64,000 nucleotides of DNA. Origin: Prosthecobacter debontii (GTDB lineage: Bacteria > Verrucomicrobiota > Verrucomicrobiia > Verrucomicrobiales > Akkermansiaceae). The notes beneath the pieces are model-generated. The model ran no database searches and was not told the DNA's origin. It saw only the letters and a list, made by a program, of their open reading frames with translations. The translations under genes were made by a program, and so were the position numbers. Each line of letters starts with the position of its first letter. Within the stretch, counting starts at the first letter, position 1. This document shows, in pieces, positions 54,942-64,000 of this stretch. The stretch lies in NCBI GenBank assembly GCA_945870855.1, contig CAMBTP010000006.1, forward strand, positions 1 through 64,000, read 5' to 3'.

Positions 54942-55853
54942 TCAGACTTTTTCGATCTGTTTGGAACCGAGCAGGCCGGTGGGTTTGAAAATCAGGATCA
55001 AGATGAGAATGGCGAAGGCAATGCCGTCGCGGTAGGTTGAAACACCAGACATACCGCCGGCGTAGGTTTCCACAATCCCGAGCAGGAGACCGCCGAGGGC
55101 CGCGCCGGGGAGATTACCGATACCGCCGAGCACGGCGGCGACGAAGGCTTTGAGGCCGACGGATACGCCCATGAGAGGCTCGATCCCGGTGTAGGTCATG
55201 CCATAGAGGATGCCGCCTGCACCTGCGAGAGCGGAGCCGAGACCGAAGGTGAAAGATATGATGAAGCTGTTACTGATGCCCATCAGGGAGGCGGCGGCGG
55301 AGTTGTGGGAGACAGCCCGCATCGCCATACCGATCCGGGTTTTTTTCACGATGAAAGTGAGCGCGGCTAGTAGAACCAAGGTCACGCCGAGGACTACGAA
55401 CTGGGTGGTGTTGAAAGAGAGGCCGCCGAGTGAGAAATTTCCGCTGGGTAGCAATGGTGGAAAGGCTTTCTGCGAGGCACCGAAAAAGGCTTGGTGCTGG
55501 CAGGTGTATTGGATGAGCAGGGAAACACCGATGGCGGTGATCAGCACGGTGAGTTTGGGGCGGTTTCGCAATGGGCGATACGCTAAGAGCTCAATCACAA
55601 TGCCAATGATTGCGCAGATGATCATGGTCGCTGCCATCACCGCGACCCACCCACCCCAACTAGGTAGCGGGAACCATTTTGCGATCTGCGGCGCGAGATA
55701 AAACCCGGCGAAGGAGCCGAGCATGAACACATCGCCATGCGCGAAATTGATGAAGCGCAGCACGCCGTAAACCATCGTGTAGCCGATGGCGATGAGGGCA
55801 TAAACCGAGCCGAGAGCGAGACCGTTGACGAGTTGCTGGGAAATCTCGTTCAC
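54942..55853 (-). CDS. livH: Branched-chain amino acid ABC transporter permease
   Basis: LVNGLALGSVYALIAIGYTMVYGVLRFINFAHGDVFMLGSF. Confidence 0.95.
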   Translation of the reverse strand: MNEISQQLVNGLALGSVYALIAIGYTMVYGVLRFINFAHGDVFMLGSFAGFYLAPQIAKWFPLPSWGGWVAVMAATMIICAIIGIVIELLAYRPLRNRPKLTVLITAIGVSLLIQYTCQHQAFFGASQKAFPPLLPSGNFSLGGLSFNTTQFVVLGVTLVLLAALTFIVKKTRIGMAMRAVSHNSAAASLMGISNSFIISFTFGLGSALAGAGGILYGMTYTGIEPLMGVSVGLKAFVAAVLGGIGNLPGAALGGLLLGIVETYAGGMSGVSTYRDGIAFAILILILIFKPTGLLGSKQIEKV

Positions 55854-55928
55854 GGGCGGGCGGTGTGTGACATTCTTGGGCGGGTGGCGGGCGGCGTTCT
55901 TGGAATCATCAGAAAAACCGATCTTCGA

Positions 55929-57068
55929 TTACGGGGCGATGGTTTCGAGGAACTTGAACTTGCCGTCCTTGATCTGGAGGATCGCGGCGGACTTCACCGC
56001 GTCGCGCTTCTCATTGAGCGAGAATTTCCCGGTCACACCTTCGAAATCCTTGGTGGCGGCGATCGCGTCGCGCAGTTTGGGGCCTTCCGTGGTGCCCGCG
56101 CGTTTGATGGCCTCGGCGAGCACGTAGGCGGAGTCATAGCCGAGGGCGGCCATCGCATCCGGGGTCTTGTTGTATTTTGCTTTGTAGGCAGCGACGAATG
56201 AGGTCATTTTCGATGAGGTATCCTCGGGCGAGCAGTGAGTGGAGAAGTAGTGGCCTTCTATCGCTTTCCCGGCGACTTGAAGCAAGTTTTCAGACTCCCA
56301 GCCATCGCCACCGAAGAGCGGGATGCTCAAACCAATTTCCTGAGCCTGGATCGCGATCAGCGCGACGTCGGTGTAGTAACCGGGAATAAAGACCGCATCG
56401 GGAGCCGCACCCTTGATGGTGGTGAGCTGCGCCTTGAAGTCCTTGTCGCTGCCGTTGTAATCCAGTTCGGAGGAGATCACGCCGCTGTTTTTTGTAAACT
56501 GCTCCTTAAAATACTTCGCGAGACCCTTCGAGTAGTCGCTCTTGGCATCGGTAAGAATGGCGACCTTTTTTACCTTCAGGGTGTTGATGGCAAAATTAGC
56601 CATGACTGTGCCTTGGAAGGGATCAATGAAGCAGACGCGGAAAATGTAGTCGCCTACCTCGGTCACTTTCGGGTTGGTGGACGCGGGGGAAATCATCGGG
56701 ATTTTCGCTTCCTGTGCGATGGGCGCGGCTTCGAGCGAGCGGCTGGAAGCAACTTCGCCAAGGATGGCGACCACGCCGTCGCGAGAGATCAGCTTGTTGA
56801 CGATGTTCGCCGGCTCGCCTGCCTTCGATTGGTTGTCCTCGGTGAGAAGCTCGATCTGTTTGCCGAGAACGCCGCCGGCTTTGTTGATTTCCTCAAAGGC
56901 CAGTTCCGTACCCTCATGCGAGGACATGCCGAAGGTCTTTTCCTTTCCGGTGAGCGAGGCGAATTCGCCGACCTTGATGGTGTTACCGTCTCCGGATTTG
57001 CAACCCGTGAGCGATAGGATGCCAAAAAGGGATGCAAAGGTGACAAGGAGTAGGCTTTCAGGTTTCAT
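55929..57068 (-). CDS. Branched-chain amino acid ABC transporter substrate-binding lipoprotein
   Basis: MKPESLLLVTFASLFGILSLTGCKSG lipoprotein signal, periplasmic-binding fold type I; start corrected to 57068. Confidence 0.92.
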   Translation of the reverse strand: MKPESLLLVTFASLFGILSLTGCKSGDGNTIKVGEFASLTGKEKTFGMSSHEGTELAFEEINKAGGVLGKQIELLTEDNQSKAGEPANIVNKLISRDGVVAILGEVASSRSLEAAPIAQEAKIPMISPASTNPKVTEVGDYIFRVCFIDPFQGTVMANFAINTLKVKKVAILTDAKSDYSKGLAKYFKEQFTKNSGVISSELDYNGSDKDFKAQLTTIKGAAPDAVFIPGYYTDVALIAIQAQEIGLSIPLFGGDGWESENLLQVAGKAIEGHYFSTHCSPEDTSSKMTSFVAAYKAKYNKTPDAMAALGYDSAYVLAEAIKRAGTTEGPKLRDAIAATKDFEGVTGKFSLNEKRDAVKSAAILQIKDGKFKFLETIAP

Positions 57069-57250
57069 AATGATCAATATGAGATTGTTGCGAATTCTAG
57101 GAACCCTCGATTCTGAGTGCAATAGCATTATGCATGCCGCTGGGAAGCTCACTTCCCCAGTGTCATCATTTATTGGCACCACACGCAAGTATCCCCCATT
57201 TTCAAATAGGCCTTGGGAAGAAGCACCCCGCGGCATCTTGCGGAAAAGTT

Positions 57251-57982
57251 TCAATAGCGCATCACCCGCGACAAAAACCGCTGGCAGAGAGCGGACTTCG
57301 GAGCGGCGAACAATCCGGCGGGCGGCGAAAGCTCTTCAATTTTCCCTGCCGCCACGAAGGCCACTTGATCGGCCACGGCGCGGGCGAAGCCCATTTCATG
57401 CGTGCTTAGGATGATATCCTGCCCGGCTTCCGCGAGTTCTTGGATGAGTTCTAACACCTCCGCAGTCATCTCCGGATCGAGTGCGGAAGTAGGCTCGTCG
57501 AGAAACAGGACTTCCGGTTGATGGGCGACCGCGCGGGCAATGCCGACGCGTTGTTGTTGCCCACCTGAAAGCTGCGCGGGCAGCTTGTCCGCGTGATCCA
57601 GCAGGCTGAAGCGGTCAAGTGCCTGCTCCGCCAATACCAAAGCTTCGGCCGGTGGATGGCCGTGCACTTTTTCCAACGGCAGCGCGATATTGTGCCGTGC
57701 GGTGAGATGGGGAAACAGGTTGAACTGTTGGAACAAAAATCCATTTTTACGGCGGTAAGCTTGGAGCTCGGAAACTTCGGTGGAAAGCCGTTGGCCATTG
57801 ATTTCGATGATCCCCTCGTCTGCTGTTTCCAACCCGCCCAGCAGCCGCAGCAGCGTGCTTTTTCCCCCGCCTGACGGACCGATCAGCACCAGTACGCGCG
57901 CCGCGCCGACGGATAAAGAAAGCCCGTCTGCCGCGCGCGTCTTGCCGTAGCATTTCGTCAATTGAGTGACTTCAAGTTTCAT
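57251..57982 (-). CDS. Polar amino acid ABC transporter ATP-binding protein
   Basis: GPSGGGKSTLLRLLGGLE, LSGGQQQRVGIARAVAHQPEVLFLDEPTSALDPEM. Confidence 0.93.
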   Translation of the reverse strand: MKLEVTQLTKCYGKTRAADGLSLSVGAARVLVLIGPSGGGKSTLLRLLGGLETADEGIIEINGQRLSTEVSELQAYRRKNGFLFQQFNLFPHLTARHNIALPLEKVHGHPPAEALVLAEQALDRFSLLDHADKLPAQLSGGQQQRVGIARAVAHQPEVLFLDEPTSALDPEMTAEVLELIQELAEAGQDIILSTHEMGFARAVADQVAFVAAGKIEELSPPAGLFAAPKSALCQRFLSRVMRY

Positions 57983-58748
57983 GACGGAAGCGTTTTTCCA
58001 ACCAGTGCGACAACCACGCCACCGGAAGTGTCAGGATGAGATAGCCCACCGCCAGAGGGATGTAGCCCTCCAGTCCGGCGTAGGAACGGGAGATCACATT
58101 CCGGGTGTTGTAGAAATACTCCGCCACGCCGATGACACTGAGCAACGACGAGTCCTTGATCAACGAGACGAACAGTCCCGCCATGGCCGGCAGCACCCGC
58201 CTCAAGGCTTGGGGAAAAATTACATAACGGTAAACTTGGAACGGACTGAACCCCACCGCCCGCGCGGATTCCCATTGCGTGCGCGGGATGCTCTCCACGC
58301 CGCCGCGCAGGATTTCACCGAGATACGCACCTTCAAAAACCGACAGCAGCAGAACGCCGATGATCAGCTTGTCGTCGAGCCCGTGCTCGCCTAACGGCCG
58401 CGCGAGTAGCGGCGCGAAAATCACGAAATAGCCGAACAACAAATGCACGAGCAGCGGCGTATCCCTAACAAATTCAAGAAACGCCCGGCAGGTGCAGCGT
58501 ACGAAGACCAAATGTGAGCGCTGGCCAAGCATAAACAGCAGCCCGAAAAAGATGCTCCCGATCAGCGCCGCGAAGGAGATTCCCAAGGTGACCAACCAGC
58601 CATTCCACAATGCCTCCCGGTATTCCCAAGTCTTCGACCAATCCGCCTGTTTTCCTAAAACCGCAAAGAGCGACGTGCAGAGCCACGCGAACACCACCGC
58701 CAAAATCATGGCGACAAGGACATTGGCAAACAACTGGCGGCGATTCAT
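57972..58748 (-). CDS. Polar amino acid ABC transporter permease (HisM/GlnP family)
   Basis: FLEFVRDTPLLVHLLFGYF, EGAYLGEILRGGVESIPRTQWESARAVGFSPFQVYRYVIFPQALRRVLP. Confidence 0.94.
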   Translation of the reverse strand: MNRRQLFANVLVAMILAVVFAWLCTSLFAVLGKQADWSKTWEYREALWNGWLVTLGISFAALIGSIFFGLLFMLGQRSHLVFVRCTCRAFLEFVRDTPLLVHLLFGYFVIFAPLLARPLGEHGLDDKLIIGVLLLSVFEGAYLGEILRGGVESIPRTQWESARAVGFSPFQVYRYVIFPQALRRVLPAMAGLFVSLIKDSSLLSVIGVAEYFYNTRNVISRSYAGLEGYIPLAVGYLILTLPVAWLSHWLEKRFRHET

Positions 58749-58763
58749 ATCTGTCGGCTTTCC

Positions 58764-59567
58764 TCACCTGAGAATGAATGGAATACCTGCCCCTTCGAGA
58801 AACTTTTTCTCCTCCTTGAGATACTTCTCCGCCAAATCATCGAATCCGTTCGACTTACGGAAATCGTCTATGAAGCCGTTCACCTGCGCTTTCAAATCAT
58901 CGCGCCCTTTGGCAATTCCGATCGCCCAGGACTCCTCAACGAACGGCTTGAGCAAGCCTCGCGTGGTGTCTTTGTTCTCCTTCGCGTATTGGTAAATGCT
59001 CAGCTGATCATAGATGAAGGCATCCGCGCGCCCCTGCACCACTTCCAAAACACAAGCGGTCTGGTCTTCGAACACCATCCGCTTCGCATCCGGCAGATTG
59101 TTGATCGCCCAAGTCTCGCCGGTTGTGGTCGCCTTTGCCGTGATCACTCGACCCGGACGCCTCAAATCATCGATGGACTCGATGCCCGATTCTTTTTTTA
59201 CCAACAGCGCAAGTCCGGTGAACGCGTAGGGATTGGAAAAATCAATCGACTGCCGGCGCTCGTCGGTAGCGGTCATGGAGGAAATGATCAGGTCGATATT
59301 GCCCGTTTTGAGTGCGGGGATAAGCCCGGAAAAACTCATCGGGACAATCTGCAGCGGGCGGTCGAGATGCTTTGCCAGCGCCTCCGCGAGCATGACGCTC
59401 ACGCCATCGGGATTTCCCGCCTTGTCCTGCATTTCAAACGGCGGATAGCTCAGCTCCATCCCGATCCTTAGCACCGAGCCTTTGCCCGTGGGCTTTGATT
59501 GATCGCCACATCCGCTGGCAGCGACGCTGCACCCAGTGAGAATCAGGAAACGGCGGCGATCAATCAT
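58764..59567 (-). CDS. Extracellular amino-acid-binding protein (SBP family 3), twin-arginine plus lipobox leader
   Basis: MIDRRRFLILTGCSVAASGCG; RIGMELSYPPFEMQDKAGNPDGVSVMLAEALAKHL. Confidence 0.93.
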   Translation of the reverse strand: MIDRRRFLILTGCSVAASGCGDQSKPTGKGSVLRIGMELSYPPFEMQDKAGNPDGVSVMLAEALAKHLDRPLQIVPMSFSGLIPALKTGNIDLIISSMTATDERRQSIDFSNPYAFTGLALLVKKESGIESIDDLRRPGRVITAKATTTGETWAINNLPDAKRMVFEDQTACVLEVVQGRADAFIYDQLSIYQYAKENKDTTRGLLKPFVEESWAIGIAKGRDDLKAQVNGFIDDFRKSNGFDDLAEKYLKEEKKFLEGAGIPFILR

Positions 59568-59646
59568 GGGCTGACGATAGCTGGATATGTTCCGGGCGAA
59601 AGGGTGGAAATGACTCTTTTTATCTCGCTCGATAGACCGGTTACCA

Positions 59647-59679
59647 AAAACCCGCCGTCCTTGCGGAGCGGCGGGTTTT
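59647..59679 (-). terminator. Hairpin downstream of fusA, rho-independent type
   Basis: AAAACCCGCCG...CGGCGGGTTTT; read on the minus strand it ends in a T-run. Confidence 0.7.
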
Positions 59680-59684
59680 GAATT

Positions 59685-59715
59685 GGAAGATGCGGACTGA
59701 AGATCCGCGGTCCGT
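59685..59715. repeat. 31-bp interspersed repeat, copy 2
   Basis: GGAAGATGCGGACTGAAGATCCGCGGTCCGT; see 51983-52013. Confidence 0.85.
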
Positions 59716-61811
59716 TACTTGGCAGCGCGGAGGGCTTCTTCTTTGGCCTTGGCCTTGGCGATGACGTCGTCGGAGACGTTTTTCGGGCAGGGGGCGTAGT
59801 GGGAGAACTCCATGGAGAACTGGCCGCGGCCGGAGGTCATGGTGCGGAGGTCGCCGATGTAGCCGAACATCGCGGAGAGCGGTGCTTCGGCTTTGACGCG
59901 GATGCCGCCGGGAGTTGGCTCCTGGCCTTGGATCATGCCGCGGCGGCGGTTGAGGTCGCCGATGACGTCGCCGACTTTTTCTTCGGGAGCGAAGACGTCT
60001 AGTTTCATCATGGGCTCAAGAATTTGTGGGCCGCACTTGACCATCGTCTGGCGATACGCGGCTTTCGCAGCGATTTCGAAGGCGATGTTGCTGGAGTCAA
60101 CGGCGTGGAAGCCACCTTCGTTGAGCGTGACCTTGAAGTCCAAGCAGGGATATCCCGCGAGTGGTCCTTTACTGACGCAGGTTTTAAAGCCTTTTTCGAC
60201 GGCGGGGATGAACTCTTTCGGGATGCTGCCGCCGGTGACTTTGGACTCGAAGATGAAGCCAGAGCCGACTTCGCCGGGCTCGATGGTGTAGTCGATTTTC
60301 GCGAACTGCCCGGAACCACCCGACTGTTTCTTGTGGGTGTAGCTGTCGTTGAGGGATTTGGTGATCGTTTCACGGTAAGCAACCTGCGGAGCACCGACGG
60401 TGACCTCGACCTTGTGAGTGCGCTTGAGGATGTCGATTTTGATGTCGAGGTGGAGCTCGCCCATGCCTTTGAGGATCATCTCGTTGGTTTCCTCGTCGGT
60501 TTCGATACGGAAGGACGGATCTTCCTGGATCATCTTGCCGATGGCGTTGGCGAGCTTTTCAGCGTTTGCCTTATCCTTGGGGGCGACGGCGATGGAAATG
60601 ACGGGATCAGGGAAAACCATCGGCTCGAGGGTGGCTGGGTTTTTCTCGTCGCAAAGGGTGTGACCGGTTTGGACGTTTTTGAGACCCACGATGGCAACGA
60701 TGTCGCCCGCTTGTGCGGAGTCGATTTCCTTGCGGTCATCGGCGTGCATTTCGACCATGCGGCTGATGCGCTCGGTTTTGCCGGTGAACGAGTTGAGGAC
60801 GGTATCGCCCTTCTTGATCGTGCCCGAATAGATGCGGGTGAAGGTGAGCGCACCGAACTTGTCATCCATGATCTTGAACGCCAGGCCGCGGAATGGGGCG
60901 GTCGGGTCGATGACGGCGAAATTGCCGGTTGGGGCGCCTTCGGCATCCACTTCGGGGAGTGGCTTGACGTCGAGCGGGTTAGGCAGGTAATCGACGACGG
61001 CGTCGAGGACGAGCTGGAGGCCTTTGTTTTTGAACGATGAACCGCAATAAGTTGGGAAAAATACCAGATTGACCGTGCCCTTGCGGATGCATTTTTTGAC
61101 ATCATCGATGCTTGGTTCGGTGCCATCGAGGTAGGCTTCCATGACCGCGTCGTCTTGCTCGACGGCGGTCTCGATGAGTTGGGCGCGATATTCCTTGGCC
61201 TTGTCCACCATATCGGCGGGGATTTCCTCGATTTTGAAATTTTCGGGTTGGCCGGATTCGTCCCAGATGTGGGCTTTCATGGTGAGGAGATCGACGACGC
61301 CGACGAACTCAGATTCCGTGCCGATGGGCAGAACCATAACGAGTGGAGTTGCGCCGAGGATCTTTTTCACTTGGGCGACAACGCGGTAGAAATCCGCGCC
61401 GATACGGTCGAGTTTATTGACATAAATAACGCGGGAAACACCGGAATCGTTGGCGTAGCGCCAGTTGGTTTCCGATTGTGGTTCCACACCACCAGAGCCG
61501 CAAAACACGCCGACGCCGCCGTCGAGCACTTTAAGAGAGCGGTAAACCTCGATAGTGAAGTCCACGTGGCCGGGGGTATCGATGATGTTGAACTGGTGCT
61601 CTTTCCAGAAGCAAGTGGTGGCGGCGGATTGAATGGTGATGCCGCGCTCGGCTTCTTGATCCATAAAGTCCATGGTGGATGCACCGTCGTGCACTTCGCC
61701 GATCTTGTGGATCTTGCCGGTGAGTTTGAGGATACGCTCGGTGGTGGTGGTTTTGCCGGCGTCAACGTGAGCGAAAATGCCGATATTGCGGTATTTGGAG
61801 AGGTCTTTCAT
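59715..61811 (-). CDS. fusA: Elongation factor G
   Basis: [44 protein letters not shown]. Confidence 0.97.
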   Translation of the reverse strand: MKDLSKYRNIGIFAHVDAGKTTTTERILKLTGKIHKIGEVHDGASTMDFMDQEAERGITIQSAATTCFWKEHQFNIIDTPGHVDFTIEVYRSLKVLDGGVGVFCGSGGVEPQSETNWRYANDSGVSRVIYVNKLDRIGADFYRVVAQVKKILGATPLVMVLPIGTESEFVGVVDLLTMKAHIWDESGQPENFKIEEIPADMVDKAKEYRAQLIETAVEQDDAVMEAYLDGTEPSIDDVKKCIRKGTVNLVFFPTYCGSSFKNKGLQLVLDAVVDYLPNPLDVKPLPEVDAEGAPTGNFAVIDPTAPFRGLAFKIMDDKFGALTFTRIYSGTIKKGDTVLNSFTGKTERISRMVEMHADDRKEIDSAQAGDIVAIVGLKNVQTGHTLCDEKNPATLEPMVFPDPVISIAVAPKDKANAEKLANAIGKMIQEDPSFRIETDEETNEMILKGMGELHLDIKIDILKRTHKVEVTVGAPQVAYRETITKSLNDSYTHKKQSGGSGQFAKIDYTIEPGEVGSGFIFESKVTGGSIPKEFIPAVEKGFKTCVSKGPLAGYPCLDFKVTLNEGGFHAVDSSNIAFEIAAKAAYRQTMVKCGPQILEPMMKLDVFAPEEKVGDVIGDLNRRRGMIQGQEPTPGGIRVKAEAPLSAMFGYIGDLRTMTSGRGQFSMEFSHYAPCPKNVSDDVIAKAKAKEEALRAAK

Positions 61812-61903
61812 GCCTTATGTGTGTGGTGGTCTGACCGCCAAACAGATCGGCGGGGGCGGGTTTTTAGACGAGGATGCGGCTTTTGCAACCTTTGATTGTG
61901 TTT

Positions 61904-62722
61904 TCAGCACAAGCGGATCATGTCCTTTACGAACTGGCACCAGAGAAAGAGGATTCCTCGGCAGGAATATTTAAAATGGCCGTCGCCGGTGAGTTGGATG
62001 ATGCCGGACTTGAGGTTGTGATCCACTTGGTGACGCATTTCGGACTCGATTTCGCTTTCGATGTTCTCCGGGTTGGGAACACGGAGTTCGGCGGAGTTGA
62101 TTTTCATCCGCGCAAGGAATATTTGGTGATCTGCCAATATCTGGTGGAAGCAGGATTTCTCGCAGGGGACGTGGTTCCACTTAAGGTTAGGCGAGCAGCG
62201 GAGGGTGGGGGCGAAGGGGAAATTCGTGGTGCGCCAGGTGCGCCCGGAGGAGTCGGTGGAGGTCACGGAAATGAAAGCGAAGGCGACTTCCTCCTGCTCG
62301 CAAAGGCAGACGGAAGCGATGGCGCGCTCTTCCGGGTGCCAGAAGAGGCGGAAGTGCTGCTGCATGCCAGACCATTGCCAGCCGCAATCAGAGACATGCT
62401 CGAAGCCGGCCTCCTCCATGCCCGCTGCAGCCTCGATGGCGTTGGGAAAAAAGGAGGGGTTCGGTAGATCCTTGTGGCGCAGGCGGTTGTTGAGCGGCAT
62501 CCGCAGGTGGCGGACGTGGGTGAGCAACTCGATCCATGGCAGGAAAAACCACAGGCAGGCGCCCGCGATTCCAGCGAAGATATTTCCGCTGATGAAGTAG
62601 AAGAACGAGAAAGTGGCGAAGAGGAAGACCAGTGCGCCGAGCTTGCGGGCGCAGTTTTTTCGGGCCGACCTCAGCGCCATGGCCATCACGAAGAGGCCGA
62701 TCACGATCAATGTTTCACGCAT
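61904..62722 (-). CDS. Hypothetical membrane protein
   Basis: Long ORF with N-terminal TM helices; no family recognised. Confidence 0.6.
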   Translation of the reverse strand: MRETLIVIGLFVMAMALRSARKNCARKLGALVFLFATFSFFYFISGNIFAGIAGACLWFFLPWIELLTHVRHLRMPLNNRLRHKDLPNPSFFPNAIEAAAGMEEAGFEHVSDCGWQWSGMQQHFRLFWHPEERAIASVCLCEQEEVAFAFISVTSTDSSGRTWRTTNFPFAPTLRCSPNLKWNHVPCEKSCFHQILADHQIFLARMKINSAELRVPNPENIESEIESEMRHQVDHNLKSGIIQLTGDGHFKYSCRGILFLWCQFVKDMIRLC

Positions 62723-62812
62723 AAAGTTTCAAGTTTCAAATTTCAACGAAGAGTAAGCCTGAAGATAGAGCTGATTCTAAAACTTGAATTTTGAATGTTG
62801 AGATTTGAATTT

Positions 62813-64000
62813 TCAGCCTGCAAGTGCCTGCATGAGATATTCGGATGGGCGGAAATTCTCGATGAGGACTTCCTGCTGTTCGCCGCGGTTCATGCGGACT
62901 TGGAGTAGGTTGAAGTTCGGCGTCTTGTGCGGGGCGAAGAGGATGTCGTCGTGGGTGGCGTTCTCGTGTTTCTTAAACATGCCCGGTAGGATGTCGCCGC
63001 CGAGATGGTCGTCGCGGCCAGTGGCGAGGTGGCAGGTGCCGAGGATTTTTTCGTCCTGAATATCGGCGTAGGAAACGGGTAGCACCTGGGTGCCGAAGCC
63101 GAGCTCGCCGAGGGTGCCGGTCATGGGGTCGTCGGCTAGGCGGGCGTTGTGGGCGTCGATAGTGGCCTGGTTGCCCTCGATCAGGGTGGAGCGGTAAATG
63201 CAGCGGTCTTTCACATCGAGCACGCCGAGGGTGCCGTCCTCGTATTTCATTGGGAATTGGCCGTTCGCGTCGGTGGGGACGAAGTAGACTTCACCGGCGG
63301 GCAAGTTCGCGATGTCGGGTTTTTCTCCTAGGCAGAGACCGTGGGATTTCTGTGCGTCCTGTGCTTCTAAGCCGAGGCTAGCGGTGAGAATACGGCCGTC
63401 TTGGAGCTGGAAGTCGATTTCGATGGAATCGGCATTAGTGAGGGCGAGGCGGAGCTTTTCCGCGTCGCGGGACACTTCTCGGTAATCGACGGCGAGGCCG
63501 GATTTGAGGATAACTTCGTTGAGTCCGTGGAGGGTGGCTCCGCGGAATCCGAATTCGCGTGCTTTAGCGGTCAGCGGAGCGGTGGCGGACCAGGTGGAGA
63601 TGCAGAGAATGAGGTCGTATTGCGGGTAGATATCGCGGTCGAGGGAGAGTTCCTCGCCGTTGGTATCCCAAACTTCGTCGGTGAGGTCGAGGTTGGAGCC
63701 GCGGGTGTAGCGGTAAGCGAACATCTCGCCTCCGGTCATGCCGAGCCTCGCCATAGCGTGGTCGCGGAGGGCTTCGTAGAAATATTTGTAGGCATTTTTC
63801 TGGATCGGAAAACCGTCTTCGTTCAGGAAAGCGAAGTCCTTGATGAGCGCGGCAGGTTCGTCGAAATCTAAAAGGATGCAGACGCGGCAGCCTTTGGTTG
63901 GCTCGAAAACCGTATGAAGAAGGCGGACGACATCGAATTCGGGGAATTTCCGCTTCTCGGGATTTAGTAAAATCTCTGGAGAGAGATAATCCGGCAGGTT
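62813..64000 (-). CDS. Aminopeptidase-like (M29-like) protein, 5' end beyond window
   Basis: Frame stays open upstream of the listed ATG to the window edge; GTLGELGFGTQ and GTCHLATGRDDHLGG resemble M29 metal-ligand segments. Confidence 0.55.
   Translation of the reverse strand, partial: NLPDYLSPEILLNPEKRKFPEFDVVRLLHTVFEPTKGCRVCILLDFDEPAALIKDFAFLNEDGFPIQKNAYKYFYEALRDHAMARLGMTGGEMFAYRYTRGSNLDLTDEVWDTNGEELSLDRDIYPQYDLILCISTWSATAPLTAKAREFGFRGATLHGLNEVILKSGLAVDYREVSRDAEKLRLALTNADSIEIDFQLQDGRILTASLGLEAQDAQKSHGLCLGEKPDIANLPAGEVYFVPTDANGQFPMKYEDGTLGVLDVKDRCIYRSTLIEGNQATIDAHNARLADDPMTGTLGELGFGTQVLPVSYADIQDEKILGTCHLATGRDDHLGGDILPGMFKKHENATHDDILFAPHKTPNFNLLQVRMNRGEQQEVLIENFRPSEYLMQALAG

Noticed and set aside
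52068-59567. Two adjacent amino-acid ABC operons (liv type and polar type) as a novel system
   Set aside because: Both have standard gene content; adjacency alone is not unusual.

Overview
The gene content and arrangement (split dcw cluster, short HemA, Uma2, many RAYT/palindromic repeats) suggest a Verrucomicrobiota/PVC chromosome; taxonomy is inferred, not computed. Most of the window is housekeeping: rsgA, an MscS channel, miaA, ccsA-like/hemA, rsmC-like, hemL, a dcw cluster (mraZ-rsmH-ftsL-like-ftsI-murE-murF-mraY-murD-LysM-ftsW), panC, pgsA-like, lnt, leuD/leuC, holA-like, an RND efflux system, a liv operon, a polar amino-acid ABC operon and fusA. No rRNA, tRNA or CRISPR array was recognised. 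The most interesting region is 37.5-43.0 kb. A ~5.4 kb insertion carrying a tyrosine recombinase, a TonB-dependent receptor and a Y1/RAYT-like transposase is bracketed by a 60-nt direct repeat (2 mismatches). That repeat is the 3' end of an NtrC-type regulator gene, so this looks like an integrative island that targets and regenerates the 3' end of a response regulator. The regulator itself appears to lack the GAFTGA loop. Other notable structures are a RAYT gene flanked by ~136-bp direct repeats between hemA and rsmC, a pair of 170-bp MITE-like elements with 22-bp terminal inverted repeats, four alternating palindromes in the 5' part of the rsmH ORF, an 84-bp composite of three palindromes with a GACAWGTC core, a four-helix-bundle (23S IVP-like) gene bounded by inverted repeats inside the liv operon, and several gene relics (purT, VapC, TIM-barrel isomerase).
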